Position numbers and translations under genes: made by a program. DNA of 64,000 bases, taken from Emergencia sp. 1XD21-10. Lineage in GTDB: Bacteria; Bacillota; Clostridia; Peptostreptococcales; Anaerovoracaceae. Positions 35,131-42,717 of this stretch are shown here, in pieces (the first letter of the stretch is position 1; every line of letters begins with the position of its first letter). The stretch spans positions 124,001 through 188,000 of the forward strand of contig NZ_QWEQ01000007.1 of assembly GCF_009936045.1 (NCBI RefSeq), in the 5' to 3' direction. The notes under the pieces are model-generated. The model did no database searches, was not told the DNA's origin, and was given only the letters and a program-made list of their open reading frames with translations.

Positions 35131-36357
35131 TTAGAACGGTCTTGGTTCTTCTCTTCTGCTGTTTTCTTTCTTGATAATATTGCTGACAACTACCCACATT
35201 ATCAGTGCCAACACTGCGAAAATTAAAATAGCAACAAATGAAGAGTCATAAGCACCGCCGGATTTTTCTACCAAGCTGCTGCTGATGGTTGGTCCGATAA
35301 TCGCTGCCGGAACCAAGTTGAACATGCCAACACCAAAGTTTACAGCAAAGTACTTCGGTCCGTAATATTTCTGAATCAATGTAGAACAGATGGTCGGGTT
35401 CGCTCCGTACGAAAGACCCATCGCTAAAAGTCCTACCAGAATCAGAATCATGGAACCGGTCTTTGCTCCCAGGAGCAGTGCGATGCCCCCTACAAACATG
35501 AAGATAATATCCACCATCATAGCAGTTTTTCCGTTGGTTTTATCGTAAATGCCGCCGACAATCACACGACCTGCGCCATTAAATACAGATACTACCATAC
35601 CTACGATAGCCGGTGCACCGAATGCCACAGCGATAGACGCGGCGCTGTTGATGACCATCAGACCGCCCACACTAATCAGCACACACCAAAGCAGGAAGCA
35701 CCAGAAAGAAGCAGTTTTCATAACAGTTCCAATCGGGTCTCCATAAAGTTCTTTTGCCTGTCCACTGCCTGCAGGAGCCTCAGGCACTTTAATAAAGAAA
35801 GAGCCAACTCCCAAAACTACGAATATCATAATACCCAAAATCATAAAAGTGGTAAAAATCCCTTTGGAAGCAATCAGGCTGGTTGCAACGCTTCCAAGAA
35901 TCAGCGCACCAAGACCGAATCCCATCATCATAATACCGCTGCAAAGACCTGGCTTATCTGGAAACCACTTATTCATGGTGCCGATTACACAATTATAGGT
36001 AAGACCTACGCCGCTTCCACCGAAAAATCCATAAAAAATATACAGCATAATCAAGCTGGAAGAAGTGTTTTCCGGATTCAGACGAGATACACCAAAAAAT
36101 CCAATCAGCAGACAGACTGCAGATAGCAGGATAATCAGCTGCGGTTTGAACCTGGCTGCCAGTTTACCAGCAACAAATCCGCCCACGCAGAAGAAGACCA
36201 TAGAGATAGTAAAAGTCATAGAAAGCTGTGACAGTGACCAATCTGTATAAACTTCGCTAAAAGGCGTTCTAAACAGTGACCAGCCATAGATAAGGCCACA
36301 GAAAATTAACAGCAATGTACCCACACACAGATACAACCATCGTTTGTTACTTGTCAT
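35131..36357 (-). CDS. OFA-family MFS transporter (oxalate/formate antiporter type)
   Basis: The 408-residue protein has 12 membrane spans. The N-terminal RWLYLCVGTLLLIFCGLIYGWSLF, the GFFGGSGVGLTYNCVIGTMNKWFPDKPG block and the central cytoplasmic loop follow the OFA subgroup. These carriers exchange or import small carboxylates such as formate, oxalate, pyruvate or lactate. It is co-transcribed with the GntR regulator and has an unusual leader (see the promoter and leader terminator upstream). Substrate not identifiable from sequence. Confidence 0.9.
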   Translation of the reverse strand: MTSNKRWLYLCVGTLLLIFCGLIYGWSLFRTPFSEVYTDWSLSQLSMTFTISMVFFCVGGFVAGKLAARFKPQLIILLSAVCLLIGFFGVSRLNPENTSSSLIMLYIFYGFFGGSGVGLTYNCVIGTMNKWFPDKPGLCSGIMMMGFGLGALILGSVATSLIASKGIFTTFMILGIMIFVVLGVGSFFIKVPEAPAGSGQAKELYGDPIGTVMKTASFWCFLLWCVLISVGGLMVINSAASIAVAFGAPAIVGMVVSVFNGAGRVIVGGIYDKTNGKTAMMVDIIFMFVGGIALLLGAKTGSMILILVGLLAMGLSYGANPTICSTLIQKYYGPKYFAVNFGVGMFNLVPAAIIGPTISSSLVEKSGGAYDSSFVAILIFAVLALIMWVVVSNIIKKENSRREEPRPF

Positions 36358-36413
36358 TGAACGATTCTCCTTTTCTTTGAATTGAATTTGCGGTATCCTG
36401 GTCTGCCTTAGAG

Positions 36414-36449
36414 AAAAAAAGCGGATGAAATAAAGGCTATTCCACCCGC
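36414..36449 (-). terminator. Intrinsic terminator inside the OFA transporter leader
   Basis: On the minus strand GCGGGTGGAATA, a 5-nt loop and TATTTCATCCGC form a stem (10 of 12 pairs Watson-Crick, the others G-U compatible), followed by seven T. It lies between the promoter at 36520-36492 and the start at 36357, so it can only act as an attenuator. A competing hairpin upstream, CGTTTGTC with GACGGCG, shares bases with its left arm. Confidence 0.65.
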
Positions 36450-36491
36450 CGTCCCTCAGACAAACGCTTTATACCTAATGTATTTATGACT

Positions 36492-36520
36492 ATTTTATAG
36501 ATTTTCAAACAAAAAGTCAA
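36492..36520 (-). promoter_or_regulatory. Promoter of the OFA transporter leader
   Basis: TTGACT (36520-36515) and TAAAAT (36497-36492) are spaced by 17 bp on the minus strand. The transcript would start near 36485, about 35 nt before the leader terminator. Confidence 0.7.
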
Positions 36521-36657
36521 GCAATATTCTTATACACTGGTGTTTTTCCTTTTAGGTTTACAATAGATGGGTTACAACTGAATAAAAAAAATTGCGAGAT
36601 CTCATTTTTGTGTTAAAGTTAAGTTACCACACCAAACCATTACACAGGAGGTTCCGC

Positions 36658-37325
36658 ATGACAAGTATAACACAAGATATGAGATTTCGTCTATCCCTTT
36701 TAAATTATGCCGAAAAATATGGTGTTACCAAGGCTGCTATTAAATACAAAGTCAATCGCCAGTACATCTATCGTTGGCGTCGCCGTTTTGACGGCTCTAT
36801 CCAGTCACTTAGAGAACATTCTAGAAGACCTCATCATCATCCTAACCAGCATACCCCTGAGGAACTCAAGCTCATCAAAGACATGCGCCGTAGAAACCCT
36901 CATGCCGGACTTGTCGTACTTTGGGTAAAACTCTCTCAACGGTATTTTTACAACACATGCTGAAAGCTTTTCCTTTTGTTGTGGAATGTGTGCAGACGGA
37001 CAATGGTCCAGAGTTCACTAAGCGATTTGTTAGCAAAAGAGCAAATGACCTTAGCCGGTTTGAGAAAAAGCTCAAAGAATTGGGTATTGCGCACAAGTTG
37101 ATTAAACCTTTTACACCAAGACATAATGGAAAGATAGAACGATTACATAGAAAAGATAACGAATACTTCTATGCAACTCACTCGTTCTACTCCCTTGCAG
37201 ATTTTGCTGCTCAGCTAAAGGTTCATAACCGAAAGTACAACAACTTTCCTATGCGTCCATTAAAGTGGCTTTCTCCTAAAGATACTTTATTTAATTTTTT
37301 GCATGACGGTGTAACATATGTTTGA
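36658..37325 (+). pseudogene. Internally deleted DDE-transposase insertion sequence remnant
   Basis: The first frame (36658-36963) has an AGGAGGT start signal and encodes a helix-turn-helix region (YAEKYGVTKAAIKYKVNRQY, then a Trp-Arg-Arg motif and LREHSRRPHHHPNQ). After GLVVLWVKLSQR the frame breaks, and the second frame (36921-37325) gives CVQTDNGPEFTKRF and PRHNGKIERLHRKD, which are the second Asp and the Glu region of the DDE site. The part with the first Asp, roughly half the catalytic domain, is missing. It resembles IS481/IS3-type elements, inactive. Terminal repeats are not clear. Confidence 0.75.
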
Positions 37326-37387
37326 CAAGCCTTCAGTCACTAGCTCCGCTAAATTTTAATTCATTTTAAAAATAGGAGGTACGCCTT

Positions 37388-37626
37388 ATGAAGGTAATGA
37401 AAACGCCGAAGGATATGGCATAATGAAGAAACGGTCCGTAGAAAGCGACAAGAAAATGGTATGAAAACGAAAAAAGAAGCCGCCTTTAACGGAAGAAGAG
37501 GTGCAGGAAAAAATGCTCCGTGAACGCCGCAAAGGATTTTCAATTCCTATCGGACTCGGCACCGCTTTTGTGGCAATCTTAGTTTTCTTTTTAATTGTAG
37601 ATACTGATACTATTATGTTTATTTAG
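37388..37626 (+). pseudogene. Small membrane protein frame interrupted by an in-frame TGA
   Basis: An ATG at 37423 (GAAGGA site 9 nt upstream) opens MKKRSVESDKKMV, meets a TGA at 37462-37464, then continues in the same frame as KRKKKPPLTEEEVQEKML and a membrane segment (IPIGLGTAFVAILVFFLIV), stopping at 37626. The distal part has its own start at ATG 37513 behind GAGGTG (37 aa). An 11-codon frame at 37388 with an AGGAGGT site ends overlapping the ATG at 37423 (TAATG). Either a broken gene, a shortened protein from 37513, or stop-codon readthrough. Confidence 0.4.
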
Positions 37627-37656
37627 TTCGCCCTTTTTTTAGGGCGAATTTTTATT
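37627..37656 (+). terminator. Terminator just left of the conjugative element
   Basis: TTCGCCCT and AGGGCGAA form a stem with a T-rich loop followed by TTTTTATTT. Confidence 0.8.
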
Positions 37657-37726
37657 TGCAACAGTAATTCAACCACGAATCCGCCCCTTTGCTCTTATTT
37701 TAGGGATAGAAAGGGCAGATTTAGAA

Positions 37727-37762
37727 TTTTTACTTTAAAAACGCATTAAAAATCTGATTATC
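37727..37762 (+). repeat. Left terminal inverted repeat of the element
   Basis: Starts TTTTTACTTTAAAAACG and ends CTGATTATC. Its complement matches 61386-61421 in 28 of 36 positions. Confidence 0.75.
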
Positions 37763-37810
37763 CGCTAAAACACAGTATCTATCAGCATTTTCAAGGAAAC
37801 AAACACATCA

Positions 37811-37830
37811 ATTTACTACTTATTTACTAC
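37811..37830 (+). repeat. Left integrase arm-type repeats
   Basis: ATTTACTACT then ATTTACTAC in tandem, 11 nt apart; the same pair in the same orientation recurs at the right end (61250). Confidence 0.65.
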
Positions 37831-37931
37831 CATTGAATGAGCCTTGATACGCAAGTTTTCCTAGATATGCAAAGATATGGTACAGCACATCAGTATTGAA
37901 ACAAGAAAAAATTGAATAACTCATAGACTAT

Positions 37932-37986
37932 GGAACGCCTAAAATGACGTTCCTTTTCTATTTCCAGCCGTTCTTATTGGACGGCT
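37932..37986 (+). promoter_or_regulatory. Two consecutive small hairpins before the adhesin gene
   Basis: GGAACG/CGTTCC followed by TTTT (37932-37957) and AGCCGT/ACGGCT followed by ATTTT (37966-37992). They lie in the 37763-38022 gap and look like a terminator or attenuator pair controlling entry into the adhesin gene. Confidence 0.5.
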
Positions 37987-38022
37987 ATTTTATTACCCAA
38001 AATGAAAGGAACATTTAGACTT

Positions 38023-41000
38023 ATGAAAGAAATATTAAAACGATTATGTACTGGCGTACTTGCTCTTGCGACTGTCGTTACTGCTTTACCGAGTACACCC
38101 GTTCATGCGTCGGAAACACAGTATTGGACAGAGTCTGTCGAACGTGTCGGTATCGTAGAACGTGTTAATAATGATGGCTCTATTACTGAAACCTTTAATG
38201 AGGGACATTTGACCGTTGAGGGCAAGGACGCTTATTGTATTGACATCAATACAGCATTCAAAAACGGTTATAAAACCAGAGCTGACGCAAGCACCCGTAT
38301 GAGTACCGACCAAATAAGCGATGTTGCCTTATCTATCGAATATGTGAAACAGTACACAGACAACCATAGCGGAATAAGCAACAATCACGCTTACCTTTTA
38401 AGACAGCTTGTAGTCTGGCAGAGATTGAGCGTACATCTAGGCTGGCAATGTGATAACGTGCGAGCTTCTTATGATGAAATTCCAAAGGCAACGCAGGACG
38501 AAGTTTTCGCTGGTGCAAAAGCCTTTGTCAAAGAAAATAAAGGACGCTATGAATGTGGCGGTTATATCTACTCTGGCGAGGGGCAGGAATTGGGACAATT
38601 CTGGGCTAAACTCAATGTCGGAAATGCGAAACTGCAAAAGATTTCCAGTAATACCAGCATTACAGATGGTAACGGAAATTACTCTATCGCTGGTGCAACA
38701 TATGGTGTCTTTGCTGATAAGGATTGCACGAAACAGCTTGCCACCCTTACGACTGATGAAAACGGAAATACGGACGTTGTAGAGGTAACGGCTGGCACAG
38801 TCTATATCAAGGAATTATCTGCACCAGCAGGATATAAAGTGGATAAAACTGTATATTCCTTAAAGGTTGAAGCTGGAAAGACAGCGACCTTGAATGTATC
38901 TGATACACCAAAGGTAACGGACACATTGATTGAGCTTTTCAAGATTGATATGGAAACACAGAAAAACAATCCGCAGGGGAACGCTTCTTTAGCAGGTGCG
39001 GAATTTACATGGAAGTATTATGCAGGCTTCTATAATAAAGACAATCTTCCTGCCGAAGCTACTCGTACATGGGTTACAAAGACAATCGCTGAAACAGACA
39101 GCGACGGGACAACCCACTACATCACAAAATTAGCGGACGCTTATAAGGTAGCTGGCGACAGCTTCTATATGCAGGACGGAAAAGCGGTTCTTCCACTTGG
39201 AACGCTAACCGTTGAGGAAACAAAAGCTCCAAACGGCTACTTGCTAGACGGTGCATATATGCAGGCTGGCGACAAGTCCGAACAGATTAAGGGCTTATAT
39301 GTAACACAGATTACCGAGGACGGCGACCTTGCCGTATTATCTGGAAGTAACCAGTTTTCCGTATCAGATAAAGTCATTCGTGGCGGTGTCAAAATTCAGA
39401 AACGAGATTTAGAAACTGGCGATACCAAACCACAAGGAAGTGCAACATTGAAAGATACTGCTTTTGACATCATTTCTTTAAATGATAATTCTGTATTGAT
39501 TGAGGGCAAGCTCTATAAGAAAAACGAAGTGGTAAAAACAATCTATACGGATATTGAGGGTATTGCTTCTACTTCCGCTGACCTTTTACCTTATGGAAAA
39601 TTCCGTATCGTTGAAAGTGAAGCTCCCGACGGATATTTGACAGACGGTATGAAGCCGATTGACTTTGCAATCACAGAGAATGGAAAAATCGTAGATTTAA
39701 CCGACAAAGCAAACTCTATCTACAATCAGATTAAGCGTGGCGATATTGAGGGCGTAAAAATCGGTGCAGGCACACACAAGCGTCTTGCTGATGTTCCTTT
39801 TAGGATCACAAGCAAGACGACGGGCGAAAGTCATGTTGTGGTAACTGATGATAACGGGCAGTTCTCCACTTCTGCTGACTGGGCTAGTCATAAGCACAAT
39901 ACCAACGCAGGAAAGACCAGCGAGGACGGTGTGTGGTTTGGGACTTCTGAACCAGACGACAGCAAGGGTGCATTACCTTATGATACTTACATCATTGAAG
40001 AATTAAAATGTGAAAGCAACAAAGGCTTTGAACTTATCCCACCTTTTGAAATCGTGGTATCAAGAAATAACCGTGTGATTGATTTGGGAACGCTGACTGA
40101 TGAATACGAAAGAGAAATCTCAATCCATACCACAGCGACCAGCAAGGACGGCGAAAAGACAATCCTTGCGGGAAAAGAAATCACGATTGTAGATACTGTC
40201 AAATTAGACGGACTTACAAAAGGCACAAAGTATCAGTTGAAAGGCTGGCAGATGTTAAAGGAAGAAAACGCTGAACTTGTCATTGACGGAAAGCGTGTAG
40301 AAAATGACTATACTTTTGTCGCTGATGATGAAGCTATGAAAGTGGAAATTGCCTATACATTCAATGCGTCTGCTTTAGGTGGCAAGAACCTTGTTACCTT
40401 TGAAGAATTGTATGATTTAAGCAATCCAGACGAACCCGTAAAAGTTGCGGAACACAAAGACATTGAGGACGACGGGCAGACGGTACTTATCACAGAGCGT
40501 ATCATCAAGATACATACAACTGCTACCGATAAGGACGGCAACAAAGAGCTTAAAGCAGGAAAAGAGGTAACAATCATTGATACCGTAACCTTAGAGGGCT
40601 TAGAAATTGGCACAAAATATCAGCTTAAAGGTTGGCAAATGTTGAAAGAAGAAAATGCAGAACTTCTTATCAATGGAAAGCGTGTAGAAAATGACTATAC
40701 TTTTGTCGCTGACAGCGAAGCTATGAAAGTGGAAGTTGCCTTTACCTTTGACGCTTCTACTCTTGACGGCAAACAGCTTGTAACTTTTGAAGAATTGTAC
40801 GATTTAAGCAATCCAGACGAGCCGAAGAAAGTTACCGAGCATAAGGACACCACAGACGAGGGACAGACGATTACTTTTAAGGAAAAACCAGAAGAACCAG
40901 AGAAACCCGAAACACCGCAAACGCCAGAAAAGCCTAGCAGACCTACGGACAGTCCCAAAACGGGAGATAACACCAACCTTTACGGACTGCTTGCACTTCT

Positions 41001-41067
41001 TTTGACTTCTGGTTCTGGACTGGCAGGTATCTTCTTCTACAAACGCCGTAAAATGAAGAAATCATAA
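38023..41067 (+). CDS. VaFE-repeat surface-anchored adhesin with thioester domain
   Basis: The likely start is the ATG at 38023, giving about 1014 residues (an ATG at 38002 would add seven). After a signal peptide comes a thioester-type domain with the reactive pair in YCIDINTAF and LVVWQRL. Several SpaA/Cna-B-like modules follow (TYGVFADKDC, IKELSAPAGYKVDK, VEETKAPNGY, VESEAPDGYLTDG), then two near-identical 129-residue VaFE repeats (ITIVDTVKLDGL; LVTFEELYD), then a Pro-rich linker, the sortase signal SPKTG, a membrane segment and a Lys/Arg tail. It should be covalently anchored, bind host or neighbour surfaces through the thioester, and may help mating contacts. It is the first gene of the element. 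Confidence 0.9.
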   Translation: MKEILKRLCTGVLALATVVTALPSTPVHASETQYWTESVERVGIVERVNNDGSITETFNEGHLTVEGKDAYCIDINTAFKNGYKTRADASTRMSTDQISDVALSIEYVKQYTDNHSGISNNHAYLLRQLVVWQRLSVHLGWQCDNVRASYDEIPKATQDEVFAGAKAFVKENKGRYECGGYIYSGEGQELGQFWAKLNVGNAKLQKISSNTSITDGNGNYSIAGATYGVFADKDCTKQLATLTTDENGNTDVVEVTAGTVYIKELSAPAGYKVDKTVYSLKVEAGKTATLNVSDTPKVTDTLIELFKIDMETQKNNPQGNASLAGAEFTWKYYAGFYNKDNLPAEATRTWVTKTIAETDSDGTTHYITKLADAYKVAGDSFYMQDGKAVLPLGTLTVEETKAPNGYLLDGAYMQAGDKSEQIKGLYVTQITEDGDLAVLSGSNQFSVSDKVIRGGVKIQKRDLETGDTKPQGSATLKDTAFDIISLNDNSVLIEGKLYKKNEVVKTIYTDIEGIASTSADLLPYGKFRIVESEAPDGYLTDGMKPIDFAITENGKIVDLTDKANSIYNQIKRGDIEGVKIGAGTHKRLADVPFRITSKTTGESHVVVTDDNGQFSTSADWASHKHNTNAGKTSEDGVWFGTSEPDDSKGALPYDTYIIEELKCESNKGFELIPPFEIVVSRNNRVIDLGTLTDEYEREISIHTTATSKDGEKTILAGKEITIVDTVKLDGLTKGTKYQLKGWQMLKEENAELVIDGKRVENDYTFVADDEAMKVEIAYTFNASALGGKNLVTFEELYDLSNPDEPVKVAEHKDIEDDGQTVLITERIIKIHTTATDKDGNKELKAGKEVTIIDTVTLEGLEIGTKYQLKGWQMLKEENAELLINGKRVENDYTFVADSEAMKVEVAFTFDASTLDGKQLVTFEELYDLSNPDEPKKVTEHKDTTDEGQTITFKEKPEEPEKPETPQTPEKPSRPTDSPKTGDNTNLYGLLALLLTSGSGLAGIFFYKRRKMKKS
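40105..40884 (+). repeat. Tandem 387-bp repeat encoding two VaFE modules
   Basis: The two modules are offset by 387 bp (129 codons); for example, AAGCGTGTAGAAAATGACTA starts at 40291 and again at 40678 and matches over at least 35 bp. The second copy has ILINGKR-type and SEAMKV changes, so the pair is recent but not identical. Confidence 0.85.
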
Positions 41068-41305
41068 GGCGGTAACGGTATGAGAAAAGGAAAATCACGC
41101 TCTCCGCCGAAGCTGTCAAACGGCAGACTTCCGCTTATTCTGGCTTGTCTGCCAACAACCTGCAAGAACACGGATAGTCAAGGGTGCGTAAGCATTTATT
41201 TTACCCTTTACTATCTGGGGGATTGCTGGTACTTTCCAAACCGCCAGAATAAGAAATCACAATCAAAAAACTTATCAAAAATAGAAAGAAACGAGGTAAA
41301 ACAAT
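41068..41305 (+). promoter_or_regulatory. Structured leader before the YdcP genes
   Basis: No convincing gene is here; the one open frame overlaps the next gene by 53 bp and lacks family features. Two alternative hairpins share a segment: GGCAGAC/GTCTGCC (41123-41153) and CTTATTCTGGC (41134-41144) with GCCAGAATAAG (41243-41253), an 11-bp perfect match. They cannot form together, which suggests an RNA switch or attenuator ahead of the transfer genes. Confidence 0.4.
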
Positions 41306-41641
41306 ATGGAAATGAAATATGTCGTGCCAGATATGGCACAGTCTTTTGGAACTCTTGAATTTGCAGGAGAAAGCGAGCCTATCTTTGAAAGGGATAAAAA
41401 TAACCGCAGGGTTTTAGCCAGACGAAGCTATAACCTTTATTCTGACGTACAGAAAGGCGAAAATGTTGTGGTAGAAATTCCCGTGCAGGCTGGCGAAAAG
41501 CATTTCAAGTATGAACAGAAAGTAAAACTTGTCAATCCGAAGTTATACGGCAGAGGTTACGCAATCGGGGATATGGGACATACCGATTATGTGTTGCTTG
41601 CTGATGATATTGTAACAGTTGAAGAAAAGCAAAGGAGTTAA
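41306..41641 (+). CDS. YdcP-family protein (Tn916 Orf23-like, DUF961)
   Basis: The 111-residue protein has the DUF961 pattern: VPDMAQSFGTLEFAGE, YNLYSDVQKGENVVVEIPVQAG and PKLYGRGYAIGD. In Tn916 the equivalent Orf23 and Orf22 precede the coupling protein; in ICEBs1 YdcP relatives (HelP) are helicase processivity factors that aid unwinding of the transferred DNA. That role is inferred here by order and family. The next YdcP gene starts 6 bp on. Confidence 0.88.
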   Translation: MEMKYVVPDMAQSFGTLEFAGESEPIFERDKNNRRVLARRSYNLYSDVQKGENVVVEIPVQAGEKHFKYEQKVKLVNPKLYGRGYAIGDMGHTDYVLLADDIVTVEEKQRS

Positions 41642-41647
41642 GAATTT

Positions 41648-42025
41648 ATGAGATTATCAAACGGATTTGTTATTGACAAAGAGAAAACATTTGGAGAATT
41701 AAAATTTACAGCGGTGCGTGATGTGTACTTGCAGAATGAGGACGGGACACCGAGTACCCAGCTTAAAAAGCGTATCTATGATTTGAAGTGCAGTCTGCAT
41801 GGTGGAATTATCCCCGTGTCTGTACCGCCAGAAGTACCGTTAAGGGAATTTCCGTATAATGCAGTTGTGGAGCTTGTCAATCCAGTAGCCGATACGGTAT
41901 CACGAAAAACCTATACGGGTGCAGAGGTGGACTGGTATGTAAAGGCAGAGGATATTGCGTTGAAGAATAAAGGCAACCAGAACGCAGGCAGTCCACAGAA
42001 ACAGCAATCAATAAAAAAAGGATAA
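41648..42025 (+). CDS. YdcP-family protein (Tn916 Orf22-like, DUF961)
   Basis: A 125-residue paralogue of the preceding protein: FVIDKEKTFGELKFTAVRD, KRIYDLKCSLHGGIIPVSVP and NPVADTVSRKTYTGAEVDWYVKAEDI. The second copy has a basic C-terminal tail ending in KQQSIKKG. Probably the helicase accessory protein for rolling-circle transfer replication. GGAG lies before the ATG. Confidence 0.88.
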   Translation: MRLSNGFVIDKEKTFGELKFTAVRDVYLQNEDGTPSTQLKKRIYDLKCSLHGGIIPVSVPPEVPLREFPYNAVVELVNPVADTVSRKTYTGAEVDWYVKAEDIALKNKGNQNAGSPQKQQSIKKG

Positions 42026-42052
42026 TGAATATTCACACTATCCTTTGATTGC

Positions 42053-42646
42053 TTAATATGGAAAACTAGAATAAGGGTCGTTATATCGACTTTGAGCTTT
42101 ATATTTGGTGTCTATTTGGATATATGCTGTATGGAAATTAGCAAGTAATTCACTGTCATTTTGTAATTCCTCAACAGCCCACGGTTGCAACATATAAGGA
42201 AATACAGCATTGTTTAAATCTGAAACAAGGTATTGATTTGTAGTTTCAATAATTATCATGCTTTGTTTAAGCCATTTTACAGCTCCGTCATGGAATGGTA
42301 ATTCAGAAGTATGATTATCTTCCATGTATAAGCCATATACAATAGCTTTTTGGTAGTTATCTAATTTTTGCAATCTTTCTTTAGCAGTTGCTTTAAATTT
42401 TTTCATAGAGCGTTTATGGCTGAAATATTTATAAATACCTATGATGAGTGTAACAGCAAGTATTGAAAAGGACGTTAAAAATAGTAATCCTATGGCAAAG
42501 CCGTATTTATTTCTGAAATCAACCATATACATCTTGGCAACTATATTGTCTGGAAGAAATAGAACCATACCAGAGGCAAGAGCAAGGGCAAACATTATTT
42601 TGGTTGGCAACTTAAAGAAATCAGCAAGGTTAAAATCAAATTTCAT
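42053..42646 (-). CDS. SieB-like superinfection exclusion membrane protein
   Basis: This 197-residue protein on the minus strand interrupts the usual Orf22-TcpA junction. It has two membrane segments (17-37 and 48-71) after an N-terminal FFKLPTKIMFALALASGMVLFLPD, then a soluble part with QKAIVYGLYMEDNHTSELPFHDGAVKWL. This is the architecture of the SieB family, in which a membrane protein aborts infection by other phages. I see no standard Tn916 equivalent. The ATG follows AGGAGTGAAAAA. It may be a defence cargo; homology is by pattern only, so another two-span membrane protein is possible. Confidence 0.65.
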   Translation of the reverse strand: MKFDFNLADFFKLPTKIMFALALASGMVLFLPDNIVAKMYMVDFRNKYGFAIGLLFLTSFSILAVTLIIGIYKYFSHKRSMKKFKATAKERLQKLDNYQKAIVYGLYMEDNHTSELPFHDGAVKWLKQSMIIIETTNQYLVSDLNNAVFPYMLQPWAVEELQNDSELLANFHTAYIQIDTKYKAQSRYNDPYSSFPY

Positions 42647-42717
42647 TTTTTCACTCCTATCGAAAAGATATGGTTTGATTATACCAAATTACGATACTTA
42701 AGGCTATTAAATATTTT

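Noticed and set aside
41080-41358. 92-codon open frame before Orf23-like gene
   Set aside because: It overlaps the YdcP start by 53 bp, has a Pro/Ser/Cys-rich composition unlike a protein and coincides with an RNA hairpin region.
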